In this document: piece by piece, positions 21,412 to 32,604 of the stretch | Numbering within the stretch: position 1 is the first letter of the stretch | Layout of the letters: each line of letters opens with the position of its first letter | Assembly: GCF_902167145.1 (NCBI RefSeq) | Contig: NC_050098.1 | Coordinates: 132,692,207-132,756,206 of the forward strand | Length of the DNA: 64,000 nucleotides | Reading direction: 5' to 3' | Source: Zea mays | Taxonomy: Eukaryota > Streptophyta > Magnoliopsida > Poales > Poaceae | Notes under the pieces: model-generated | The model's input: the letters and a program-made list of their open reading frames with translations, nothing else | Database searches by the model: none | Told to the model about the DNA's origin: nothing | Translations under genes and position numbers: made by a program

Positions 21412-22260
21412 TGTTGAAGAATTAGACAATTTCCAAATTAAATTTTGAATATAAATCATGACCAAATCAGAAGAACTGAAATAAAAAGTCAAATCAGATG
21501 ATGCGTATTGATCAGACATACTGATAGATGGCGCAGGCCGGAATCAGCAGGGTCGGTGATGTCGAAGCAACGGGGTTGATGACCAGCGGAATCAGCGAGC
21601 AGTCGCGTGAGGACGCTTCCCAAAAATCTTATTTGCCCTCTCCCGGTGCAGGATCTAGAAGGGCGAAGGGATCCAGAGACCTGCTCTCCTGATCGCAGAT
21701 GTACGTCGGCGGTCGGGATGAAGGGAACTGAAGGCGGCTCAGTTGTGAAGAGAGGCGAAAGCGAAAACTGGGATAATTTGAATGTTGGCTGCCAGGCGCC
21801 TTTTATAGGGCCGAGTGCGCGACCAGATAGCTATCTTCGATCTTATCCGCCCGCGAAAATCTCGCGTTCAGTTTAGATTTTATAGAGATCGGTTAGGATT
21901 CTAAACTTAACAGCCAAGTAACCAAAAAATTTAAACGGCAAAAGGAAGTCGCGCCCCACAAGGCGAGGGCTGGATTTCGGCGGACCATTCACGTGCATGT
22001 CGTGCGCCCGCGCCCTTCGCCCCGCCCCGCCCAGGCCAGGCGAGCGAGCGCGCGTGTGTGGCTTTCTACACTCTCTCCTCTCATCCATGACTTGGTGAGT
22101 GAGTGTGGCTTCCATATTTAAACTAGTTTCACTCCACTAGGACTAGCAATATGGTGTTATTGGTTCCACCATTCCCTAGCCATACACTTATATGGGCTTT
22201 TGAGATTTTCCTGGGATTTATTTGAATTTCTCAATTGGGCCTAGCCCATAAATCCTAACA
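21412..22260 (-). repeat. copia 3' LTR
   Basis: 849 bp from TGTTGAAGAATTAGAC to AATCCTAACA (plus strand). On the minus strand ATGGGCTAGGCCCAATTG is near its start. The adjoining 22261-22282 is purine-rich on minus (GAGATCTGGTGGGGGAT), a good polypurine tract. A TATA-like CTATAAAAGGCGCC lies near 21800-21813 on minus. Confidence 0.9.
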
Positions 22261-22811
22261 ATCCCCCACCAGATCTCAAATGCCCATCTGCAGTTTTTGC
22301 CACTGTTCACTACTGTTTAATATACTAGTGTTTCAGCAGAGACTGTTAAGTTGAACTTCAGCCTAGAACTCCAAGCTACACTAACCCACAACTTGGACAA
22401 TGGACTATGCCTTGAATTGCAAGTTTTGTGTGAATGGGTTTCACTTGAAGCCATGACCAGTACTTGGCTACCAGTAGTCCCCTTCTCGGGTGGAGCATAT
22501 ACGTCGTACTCCAAGGTCTCTTCATGAGTTTACTAGAGATCACCCAGATCTCATAGACTGTGACGTTAGACAGTATAACTCATATAGATGTGTTCTTTCA
22601 AGAATGTTCTGCAGGACAACATCTTCGCTAATACAAGCCAACAGAACACATTAAGGCACAAAGTCAACCTGCCTTACAGCATTTGAGAGTATTGCATCTT
22701 TACTTAGAGAGGGTCAAAAGTTACTCTTCTCAGTTCACCAATGGCTTGTTCTTCCCAGGATCTAATTCATGGGATCTCCGATCACATAGACTAGGTTTCC
22801 GCCATGGCAAC

Positions 22812-24250
22812 TTATACGGGTCTCATACCCATCTCTCTCGATGCGATTTCTATCACATTACGTGGTAGTCCCTTGGTAAAAGGATCTGCCATATTTTTAT
22901 CTATTGAAATATAAGTCACACTTATAACTCCGGAGTTTCTTAACTTTCTGACAGACTTCAATCGTCTTTTGACATGTCTTGATGACTTTCCATTATCCTT
23001 AGAACTTGTCACTTTAGAAATCACTGTCTGATTGTCACAGTTCATAAGGATAGCTGGTATTGGTTTCTCAACCACCGGCAAGTCCATCAAGAGTTCACGC
23101 AACCATTCTGCCTCAACGATTGTTGTGTCAAGTGCAGCTAGCTCGACTTCCATGGTTGACCTCGTCAAGATGGTCTGCTTGCATGACCTCCATGATACCG
23201 CACCTCCACCAATAGTAAAGACATAACCACTGGTGGCATAAAGCTCGTCTGCATCAGATATCTAGTTCTAATCACTATATCCTTCAAGTACTGCATGCTG
23301 ACCAGAATAGTGAATTCCATAACTCATTGTACCTTGCAAGTAACGCATAACCCGCTCAAGTGCATGTCAATGATCAGTCCCGGGATTTGACGTGAACCTA
23401 CTCAATTTGCTCACAGCAAACGAAATATCGGGCCTTGTTGCACCAGCAAGATACATGAGTGAACCGACGATATGAGAATATCTCAATTGGTCTAAACCAA
23501 TTCTCTTGTTCTTTCGTAGTGTCACACTGGGATCATAAGGTGTCGGAGAAGGTTTGCAATCAGGGAAGCCAAATCGCTTCAAAACCTTTTCAACATAGTG
23601 AGATTGCGAGAGAGTAATCCCACCATCTGCCTTAATCAGCTTGATGTTTAGAATCACATCAGCTTCCCCCAGATCTTTCATATCAAAACTCTTTGATAGA
23701 AAAGACTTGACTTATTGATCACATCAATGTTTGTGCCAAATATCAATATATCATCAACATATAAGCACAATATAACTCCTTTGCCCCCACCACAGCGATA
23801 ATGTACACACCTGTCTACCTCATTAATGGCAAAGCCTGCAGACGTTAGAGTCGTGTCAAACTTCTCATGCCACTGCTTTGGTGCTTGCTTCAGACCATAC
23901 AAAGATTTCAATAACTTGCACACCTTGCTTTCTTGACCCTTTACTACAAATCCATCAGGCTATTCCATATAGATTTCCTCGTCCAGCTCTCCATTAAGAA
24001 AAGCTGTCTTTACATCCATCTGATGAACAAGGAGACCATACGAGGCAGCCAAGGAAAGTAGTACTCGAATAGTAGTCATTCTAGCAACAGGTGAGTAAGT
24101 ATCAAAGAAGTCTTCTCCTTCTTTCTGAGTATAGCCTTTAGCCACAAGCCTAGCCTTGTACTTCTCAATTGTACCATCAGGCTTGAGCTTCTTTTTAAAC
24201 ACCCACTTACAACCCACATGTTTACATCCATAGGGTCGATCAGTGACTTC
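22812..24250 (-). pseudogene. copia reverse transcriptase and RNase H, broken
   Basis: The reading continues from the integrase after a TGA at about 24251 where Trp is expected (DRPYGCK... then [20 protein letters not shown]). RVT_2 motifs visible: [36 protein letters not shown], and the active-site box LYVDDILIFG. Then ATRPDISFAVSKLSRFTS (RT end) and the RNase H piece with [14 protein letters not shown] and [11 protein letters not shown]. Further breaks: a stop at about 23958-23960, a frameshift near 23690, and stops between 23240 and 23367. RT and RNase H would turn element RNA into DNA; this copy cannot. Confidence 0.88.
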
Positions 24251-25161
24251 TCACGTACCATTTGAAAGAATGTAGTCCATCTCATTATGAACTGCTTCTT
24301 TCCAATCATCTGCATCTGGAGATGCAAATGCTTCTGCAATGGTAGTAGTAGTATCGTCCACAAGGTACACAATTTCAACCCTTTGTCTCTTGCTCCTTTT
24401 AGGAGCATCATTGTCATCCTCCTCTAGGACAATTTCATGTGGCTGTTTAGAACTCTCAACAGGTGTACTATGTTCAGGAGTTATCTCAGAAGAGTATCTA
24501 GAATTGCTATGAATGTCTTTCATTGGAAATATGTGTTCAAAGAAAGTAGCATCACGTGATTCCATAATAGTATCAACATACACATCAGGAACTTCAGATT
24601 TAACTACTAAAAATCTATATGCCATGCTACACGAAGCATATCCAAGAAAGACACAATCCACTGTCCTTGGGCCAAGCTTACACTTTTTATTAATTGGTAC
24701 ATTGACTTTCGCCATGCACCCCCAAGTGCGCAAGTATGAAAGTGATGGTTTTTCCCAACCCACTTCTCATAAGGGGTTTTCTCTTCTTTGCCCATAGGAA
24801 TTTTATTCAGAACATGACATGAAGTCAGGACTGCCTCCCCCCACCATGCCTTAGATAAACCACAAGTGTCTAACATGGCATTCACCAGATCAGTCAACGT
24901 ACGGTTTTTCCTTTCAGCAATCCCATTTGATTCGGGTGAATAGGGAGGCATCCTCTCATGAATAATGCCATGTTCTGCATAGAAATCATCAAAGACTTTG
25001 GGAAAGAATTTGCCACCACGATCTGATCTAAGACGTTTGATCTTTCTCTCTAGTTGGTTTTCAACTTCAGCCTTATAGATTTTAAAGTAGTCTAAAGCCT
25101 CATCTTTAGTTTTTAGCAAGTACACATAGCAAAATCTAGACACATCATCAATCAATGTCAT
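24251..25161 (-). pseudogene. copia integrase, broken
   Basis: From 25161: MTLIDDVSRFCYVYLLKTK, with the first Asp, RSDRGGKF (second Asp; more often DNGGEF or DRGGEY), and ESNGIAERKNRTL (Glu), the D,D,E core of Ty1/copia integrase. A frameshift at about 24725-24760 moves the reading to a second frame carrying LRTWGCMAKV and the linker to RT, with an acidic serine-rich stretch and KRSKRQRVE. It is disconnected from the upstream part by a small deletion near 25150-25160. Confidence 0.87.
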
Positions 25162-26672
25162 GAAGTATCTCTTGCCACCCTTACACCATTCATCTCACAA
25201 AGATCAGAATGTATGAGTTCTAGAGGTGCCATGTGTCTCTCCTCAGCAGCCTTGTGAGGCTTTCGAGGTTGCTTCGACTGCACACAACTACGACACTTAG
25301 AACCTTTGACTATGGTGATATTCGGAATTAAACTCATGGTTGAAAGCCGAGACATAGAGCCAAAATTAATATGACACAAACGAGAATGCCAAATACTCGC
25401 AAGATCATCAACATTCGCGCAAATATGGTTTGCAGACTTATTATTGAAATCTAACAGAGAAAAGTGGAACAAGCCTCCGCAATCATAGCCTTTACCAATA
25501 AATTGTCCAGACTTAGACACAACTAATTTATGGGACTCCAAAACTACCTTAAACCCATCTCTACATAGAAGGGTTCCGCTAACGAGATTCTTGTGTATAG
25601 AAGGGATATGCTGCACGTTCTTCAGCTGCACGATCTTTCCCGAAGTAAACTTCAGATCCACCGTTCCAGTGCCATGAATAGAAGCATGTGACCCATTCCC
25701 CATTAGGACAGAAGAATCTCGGGCACCCTGATAAGAAGAAAACAAATTAATGTCAAAACACACATGAACATTAGCACCAGTATCAAGCCACCAACTAGGT
25801 GATTGAAATACTGAGAAGATGAAAGGTAAATTACCATACCCTTTGTCTTCCTCATTGCTAGCGATCACTGTGTTGACATTGCCCTTTTTGCCACGACGAT
25901 CCGCTCGATCAGGACAATCCTTGGCAAAATGTCCCGTCTCGCCACATGCAAAACATGTCAATTCAGCCTTGTTCTTCTTCTTCTTGAAGTTGGTAGTTTT
26001 GTTGGGCTTGTTAGATTTTGGCTTTCCTTTGCCCTTGTTGTGGTTCTTATGAACCATGTTAGCGCTGGAGTGGCGCTCGCCTCCTTTAGATCCCATGTCC
26101 TTAGCCCGAGCTTTCTCCTCAACATCCAGAGACACTATCATATTTTTAACTGATATCTCCTGTCTCTTATGTTTCAGAGATGTGGCGAAGTTTCTCCATG
26201 TAGAAGGCAACTTTGCAATAATGCATCCAGCCACAAATCGATCAGGAAGGACTATCTTAAGGTGGTCGAGCTCCTTGGCTATACATTGTATTTCATGAGC
26301 TTGCTCTACAATAGAGCAATTATCAACCATCTTATAATCATGAAAGCTCTCCATGATATACAGGTCACTACCAGCATCTGATGCACCATACTTAGTAGTA
26401 AGTGCATCCCACAACTCTTTCCCGTCTGTGTGCTGAATATTCGCATCAACCAGACGGTCAATAAGGGCGCTAAGAACTGCTCCCGTAAAGATAGTATTGG
26501 CATGGTCGTACTCTTTCTCCTGTTCAGGAGTCAGTGCACCCTCAGGTTTGCCTTTACTAACATGGAATACATTCATAGCAGTAAGCCATAGTGTGGCCTT
26601 GACTTGCCACCTCTTAAAGTGCATACCATTGAACTTTCTGGCTTTGGCGCATCGGCAAAAGCAGCCATAGAA
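25158..26672 (-). pseudogene. copia gag, protease and pre-integrase part
   Basis: The probable original start is the ATG near 26672 (MAAFADAPKPE). One base is lost in the following AAG/TTC stretch (about 26637), after which the reading continues from 26624 as MHFKRWQVKATLWLTAMNVF. Next come the UBN2-type gag domain, a CCHC knuckle CFACGETGHFAKDC, the protease with WWLDTGANVHVC (DTG intact), and the pre-integrase zinc region LWHSRLCHINFGSM...CRSCVQSKQPR with its H and C residues. Lys-rich linkers precede the knuckle. Gag packages the RNA and the protease cuts the polyprotein. Sequence beyond the frameshift is open for 488 residues. Confidence 0.88.
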
Positions 26673-26707
26673 AAACCAGGAAATTGTCTACAATAAGGTT
26701 TTTGGAT

Positions 26708-27569
26708 TGTTGAAGAATTAGACAATTTCCAGATTAAATTCCGAATACAAATCATGACCAAATCATAAGAACTGAAATAAAAAGTCAAATCAGATGATGC
26801 GTACTGATCGAACATACTTATAGACGGCGTAGGCCAGAATCAGCAGGGTTGGCGATGCCGAAGCAGCGGGGTTGATGACCAACGGAATCAACGAGTAGTC
26901 GCGTGAGGACGCTTCCCAAAAACCTTATTCGCCCTCTCCCGGTGCAGGATCTAGAAGGGCGAAGGGTTTCGGAGACCTGCTCTCCCGATCACAGATGCAC
27001 GTCGGCGGTCGGGATGAAGGGAACTGAAGGCGGCTCAGTTGTGAAGAGAGGCGAAAGCGAAAACTGGGATAATTTGGATGCTGGCAGTCATGCGCCTTTT
27101 ATATGGCCGAGTCCGCGACCAGATAGCTATCTTCGATCTTATCCGCCCGCGAAAATCTCGCATTCAGTTTAGATTTTATAGAGATCGGTTAGGATTCTAA
27201 ACTTAACAGCCAAGTAACCAAAAAATTTAAACGGCAAAAGGAAGTCGCGCCCCCGCAAGGCGAGGGGCTAGATTTCGGTAGACCATTCACGCGCATGTCG
27301 TGCGCCCGCGCCTTTCGCCCCGCCCCGCCTCGCCCAGGCCAGGCGAGCGAGCGAGCGCGCGCGCGTGTGGATTTCCACACTCTCTCCTCTCATCCATGAC
27401 TTGGTGAGTGAGTGTGGCTTCCATATTTAAACTAGTTCCACTCCACTAGGACTAGCAATATGGTGCTATTGGTTCCACCATTTCCTAGCCATACACTTAT
27501 ATGGGCTTTTGAGATTTTCCTGGGATTTATTTGAATTTCTCAATTGGGCCTAGCCCATAAATCCTAACA
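26708..27569 (-). repeat. copia 5' LTR
   Basis: 862 bp, TGTTGAAGAATTAGAC to AATCCTAACA, partner of 21412-22260 but about 9 percent different in the part compared and 13 bp longer. It also differs by a (GCGA/GCGC)n-type expansion near 27345-27365. Internal sequence lies on both of its sides. Confidence 0.9.
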
Positions 27570-27685
27570 ATCCCCCACCATATCTCAAATGCCCATCTTC
27601 AGTTTTCGGCAATGTTCACTACTGTTTAATATACTAGTGTTTCAGCAGAGACTGTTAAGTTGAACTTCCGCCTAGAACTCCAAGC
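27570..27685 (-). repeat. piece of copia internal sequence beyond the 5' LTR
   Basis: It matches 22261-22376 closely (ATCCCCCACCA...CAAATGCCCATC, CACTACTGTTTAATATACTA, GCCTAGAACTCCAAG) and stops at CTCCCC. It should not be here if 26708-27569 were the outer LTR of one simple insertion. Confidence 0.85.
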
Positions 27686-28092
27686 TCCCCTGCCGCCGCC
27701 CCTCATCTCGCCTTGAGGGAGGGGACCGCTGGCCCGCCTGCCGAGCCGGGGCTTCCGTGCCGAGCGCACCCGCGCCGGGGCAGGTCCAGCCGCACCGCCT
27801 AGGGCAGGCAGTGCCCGTCGGGGCTTGCCCAGCCGCCGCGAGGGGCACGGGGCCTATCCGCCGCCGCTGCTCCTTGTGCCGGTCGCGCTAGCGCCGAGCC
27901 GCGCCAGCGCCTGGGGCCCATGCCTCCACGTCCGGCCACTGTGGGCCATGTGCCCGCGTTGGGGGCCGCGGCCGTGCTTGGCAGGCGGGTGAGCCAAGGC
28001 CGCTGCCCGCCCTTTGCACCACGCTAGGGAGCAGCGCCGTGCCGGGAGCGTGCCGCGTCGAGCGCGATCCACTCGTGCCTGCGCAGGGACCG
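27686..28092. other. GC-rich fragment of unknown origin
   Basis: About 75 percent G+C, with many GCCGCC and CCGCGC motifs, starting abruptly after the copia piece. Both strands are open in places, but no product is recognisable. Sequence of similar make-up continues after the solo LTR at 30724, so the LTR may have landed in this block. Confidence 0.4.
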
Positions 28093-30723
28093 TGTAACAC
28101 CCCGGGATCCACAAACACCCAGAATGCTACTAAACTACACATCTAACATTCATATATAAAATTTTGATAGCATCTCCTTTGAAAATTGCATAAACGGGGA
28201 AGCAACAAAGTATAAATAGATATCATGATAAGAAAACATAATAGGCATTAATAATCTGCTAGCAATGGGAAAACAAACATAAGGACATGAACTGAATTAA
28301 CCAGTGCACACAACTAGTTAAAAACAAACATCCTTTGACAAGAAGTTTCTACTTAAATCATGACTGCGCCTAGGCAACATTATTATGAGTGAAGGTGGAT
28401 GTGCTGCTACTTTACTCCCCTTGATGAGCAACAAGCACCTGCGTTGGGTAATGCAAGAGTGAGATGAAACATCTCAGCAAGCAAATTGTTTTGACGAGAT
28501 ATTTAAACCACAATTTGATTTAATCAATATTTTTAAAAGAATCACAATTAAGATTAGAAATACTTGTAGATATAGAACTCAGTAGTTCCAATATAACCAA
28601 TACCATCTCATTTCCTCGAACAACCACAATAGGTTGTATAACACTTCCCTGCGTCAACAATACCTGCAAATATCACTTCAATGTATGCATAGAAATGCAA
28701 TGTGTAGGTCCTCTATCTTCATACCTCTGAGGGTATAAAACCACATCATCTGCAAATATCACTTCAATGAATGCATATGAATGCAATGCATATGTCCTCT
28801 GCCTTCAGACCTCTAAGGGTATGAAGCCGCATCGTACCCCTCCTAGGGCAACGTACGATGCTAAGTTGTACCGGTACGGTCGGACCATAGGTCACGACAA
28901 AACTTCAGATGCAAGTGAATCATGCAATGTATATGGCATGCTGCATTTATCAATATACTTCACTTCCTTCACATACAATACAAACCTCAAAAAAATACTT
29001 CGTTTACCTTCAGATACAATACAAACCTCAAATAATACTTCGTTTACCTTTAGGGGTATGAATTAATCTCATGGGTCATACTTGAATCATAATCATCATC
29101 AATGTATGGTTGAGAATCAGTATAATACAAGCAAGTAAAGCATCACCATAGAGTTCAATTATGAGAGAATTCCATAATCCTGAATATTAGAGTGTAGGCG
29201 ATAAAAAAATAAGTCACAACGGTAGCAACCACCGCTACATTCACTTGCCTTCATTGAAGAAGAAGAAATGTACTAGGCATGATCTGGAGTGTAGCCACCT
29301 GCTAGCGGGCATAAAACTTAGTACAAATATTTCACAAACATTTGCCAACAATCAACAAATCGCTCCTACACTTGAAACCAAAACCTGGTGGAAAGCCTCC
29401 CACCCTGAACCACATGCCATACAACAGCAGCGTTGTTTGTTAATTTTGTATCTTTAAAATTATAACAGTGGTGATATCAAACAAATAATCTAGGAGTATC
29501 TACACAAAATACCCTACAACTTCGGTATTTAATGGATAATTAAATTCTGCTATCTATAAGTTCTAAAAAACATCTGACAAGATAACTGACTGAATCTGTT
29601 TTAGACAGCAGCGTAGTTAACTTCAAAATTCGATATCTCACATACCACTCAACCAAAAATCATGAAATTATACTAGCAGTAAGAACGTTTATCCCTCTAC
29701 AGAAATCTCCATAGTTGGAAGAGCCAATTCGGCCAATTACCTGATGAAACCTACCAGTGAACAGACCCGCTCATTTTTGTCAGGCAAACAGGAACAGCCA
29801 CAGTAAAACAAACATAACTTGAGTTTCATAATTCATATGAATGCACTTTTTAACAATCTAGAAAGCTTATGAAATTATCTACAAATTTTCTTACAAACCT
29901 AAGGTTGAATTCTGTTGATAAAATTTTCTAAATCTTAAGAGAACAGATTCTGCACAAAATTATGAGACTGAAAAACTGCTATAATCAAACTGCAATAACT
30001 TTCTGATCTGATGTCCGATTGAGGTGTTCTTCACGGCCACGGAAAGATCTACAAAATGTCTACAACTCATAGAAAAACTTTTTATTTTTTTGAGGCAACT
30101 AAGACCATGGAAAACTGGCATGTACAGAAACTGTCGAATCTGCCGTTCCGCAGAAAACTACATTCGAGATCAAAACCTAACCCCACATCTAATCCAACCT
30201 CTAATCCTTTAATCCCCATGATCCACAACCTCCAAAAGCACATAATTACAGGGAGGAACAAGGATCTCATCCTTACCTAGGGTTTCCCCAAGAAAATCTA
30301 CAAGAAGAGATGGGGTAGAACATCTCCTTGATCCTCTCTTCCTCTTCAATTCAACGTGCTCCTCCTCTTCTCGATCCTTGCTGCGTGGGGGAGATCTAGA
30401 GGGAGGAGGAAGCCATGGAGAGGGTAGGGGCGGCTGCCAATGGGGAGGACAGGAAGAGAGGGAGGGGGGCGGCTGCAACAAATTGGGAAGAAGGAGAGGG
30501 GGCGGCTAGGGTTGGGGAGGAGGGGGGGCTCCCATCCACCGGATTAAGATCAATGGCCCAAACTCGCTCTCCGATTTGAGCTCCCGACCCCAACGGAAAA
30601 AATGCCAAAAGATCTACTGTTTCATGAGGAATGCCTCGTGAAACTCCAAACCCCAATGCCACAGAACATGTAAGAAAAGATAAAAAGAAGTTTAACTTCT
30701 TTTCAGAAAATTGGGGTATCACA
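28093..30723. mobile_element. solo LTR, ~2.6 kb, near-perfect TSD
   Basis: It starts TGTAACACCCCGGGATCC and ends TTGGGGTATCACA. The 5-bp flanks are GACCG (28088-28092) and GGCCG (30724-30728), one mismatch. There is no internal domain and no second LTR. Termini of the TGT(A/C)ACACCC type put it with grass chromovirus-type LTRs, though its interior is unlike 13224-16224. It has a block CCGCATCGTACCCCTCC (about 28827-28843) and an AT-rich interior without coding likeness. Confidence 0.72.
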
Positions 30724-31377
30724 GGCCGCGCCTCTCCCCCACCCCCTCCCCCCAAATGGTCGACATGGCGGCCGGATCGAGGGCCATTAGGCCCTCCCAT
30801 TGGAGGAGGAAGATGGGGCCACCCCATTTGGGCCATAGCCAGTGAAGATGATGCGTCCACGTGGAACATCGACGGCGCGTGGGGGCTGCCCACGACGGGC
30901 AGCAATGGTTCCGACGACCACGGGCATCGGTGGAGATGGTGAACGACGAGCAACTACCGCTGCAGTGGGCAGAGGTAGCGGTGGTGTCGCCAAATCAGCA
31001 TCCATGGGGGCGGACGAAGACGATCCCGCGTCACCCACCAGCGCCGGTGGCGCGGGGATGTGGTAGGGAGGCCGCACTCCACCACCAGCAGTGGTACGAC
31101 CGCTGTCCACCGATGGAGAACGCAGAAGTGCACATTTTGCACTTGCACATGGCATTCAGGGATCTCTTGCACCGGTGGAAGCGCTGCAGCTTGTCCAGCG
31201 GCGAACGCCTCCAACATGGAATCATCAACAATGTGTAGAACTTCGCGCATATGGCGTATGCGCATGGAAATGGTTTGCTCCATACCTTGTTGTTGATGCG
31301 CGGATCATTCTTGCTGTTCTAGTCAAGAACAACAAGTGTTCTTCCTCCGATTTCTCCTTGAGACAGTGCTAATAACG
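30724..31377 (-). other. GC-rich segment with open minus-strand frames, unassigned
   Basis: Minus-strand open frames at 30954-31283 and 30787-31155 give MRIRHMREVLHIVDDSMLEA and low-complexity Pro/Ser/Arg sequence. I recognise no domain. The sequence just before 31378 (AGTGCTAATAACGTG) resembles the junction found next to plant copia LTRs, so it may be the leader and gag start of a minus-strand element whose LTR end is the left arm of the palindrome. That is a guess. Confidence 0.3.
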
Positions 31378-31509
31378 TGTTGCGTATTGTGTAGTGCTCA
31401 GTGGTAAAACAAAAGGAGAGAAGACAGACAAAGAACAAATGACAGGAGTAGTTCTTTGTCTGTCTTCTCTCCTTTTGTTTTACCACTGAGCACTACACAA
31501 TACGCAACA
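31378..31509. repeat. perfect 59-bp inverted repeat with 14-base loop
   Basis: The left arm 31378-31436 and right arm 31451-31509 are exact reverse complements over all 59 bases (outer ends TGTTGCGTATTG and CAATACGCAACA); the loop 31437-31450 is AAATGACAGGAGTA. The arms end in TGTTG/CAACA, the ends of many LTRs, so they may be two LTR ends in head-to-head orientation. Transcribed, it would form a long hairpin. Confidence 0.95.
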
Positions 31510-32604
31510 ATTATTGCTATTCCAAGTTTATGTCTCTATTGTTGCCGAGGAGAGAACCTGGTGTTGCATGCCTCCCTGTGTTATTGTCATTTCTAGTCCT
31601 GGCTCATGGGTAGAGGTGGTAATAGGCTCTAAATTTTACAATATAATATTTAAAAATCGAATCAGGCACTTTCTATCCATTTATAAACTAAAATTAATTA
31701 GATATGTGTTGCATGAGTCATCGATGGAATAGTGTCGACATGGTATGTGGCAGTGAAGAAATTGGAGAATCACGACACGAGGCAAGTTTTCTGAGCATCA
31801 CCACTTGTGTTGTCATGAAATTTTTTTGGTAGCACTAGTAATCAAATAACGGAAATGAAAAAGGAACACTATATATATATTATGAGCCTTGGGCTCCCAA
31901 TAACTAGAGTAAGCCCAGGTCAGACGGGGCCATTCGGTCGAGTCGGACCAGGTCCGGGCGTCTATAAAAGAAGACTCGAAGCACTAGGGTTCGGTTTTTG
32001 ATGCCTTACCCCGATTCAAGAGCGACGACGCCCACCCAGTCGTGTGCGACGGTGGTGGTTGCCCGAGAGCGCGCGCGGCGGCGGACCCCCGGCCAGCAGT
32101 TGCGGTGACGACGGCTCCCCAACCCGGACGCGCGGTGGCGGTGGTTCCTCGATCCAGAGTAGCGGCGGTGGTTCCCAGATCGGTGGCGCTGTGGAGGCGG
32201 CTCCCCGATCCAGATGGCGAGCGATGGCGGGCCCCAATGCAGGTAAGAGGCGGCGACCCCGGGGCCCGAGGCGGGTGAGAGGCAGCGACACTCCCAAGGC
32301 GGGCGGGCAAGCGGCGACGCACCCCTAGGCCCGAGCGGCGGCACACCCTAACCCAAGAACGACGGTGGCGCCCCCCGACGTGCGAGTAGCGACTGCGCCG
32401 CACGAGAAGTGAGGTTCGAGTGGTGCCACGGAAGGCGCGAGGTGCGTGCGGCGACGGTCGCGCGTGACATCCTCTGATCCGGCGCAATTCGGGCGGCCCA
32501 AGTGACGACCTCCCTCCATTCTTGTGTCCTCGATGGCGTCCTCCGACGACTACCTTCTTCGATCCGTGTTATGTCTTTTGATTAATGTGTTTTATGGCTA
32601 CCAC
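31510..32604 (+). other. region with a TATA box and a GC-rich untranslated-like tract
   Basis: AT-rich to about 31880, then TATAAAAG at 31963-31970 after a GTCGGACCAGGTCCGGGCG stretch, followed by CACTAGGGTTCGG and about 500 bp of CG-rich sequence to 32540. The layout resembles an LTR promoter with its transcribed leader, or a gene 5' end. No conserved protein is seen in the open frames. It ends at the small CACTA at 32605. Confidence 0.4.

Larger units (their letters stand above)
21412..27685 (-). mobile_element. Ty1/copia retrotransposon with partial tandem copy
   Basis: Left LTR 21412-22260, internal 22261-26707, right LTR 26708-27569, all read on minus, with the pol order typical of copia (gag, protease, integrase, RT, RNase H). 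After the right LTR, 27570-27685 repeats the first 116 bp of internal sequence found after the left LTR (22261-22376), then breaks off at a GC-rich junction. So the right LTR is followed by internal sequence of another copy, which suggests recombination between elements. The left flank is NLR LRR sequence. The two LTRs differ a lot: about 28 differences in the first 320 bases by eye. Confidence 0.88.

Noticed and set aside
31984..32519. Several Arg/Pro/Ala-rich frames on both strands
   Set aside because: High G+C makes stops rare; frames overlap in all phases and show no family motif.
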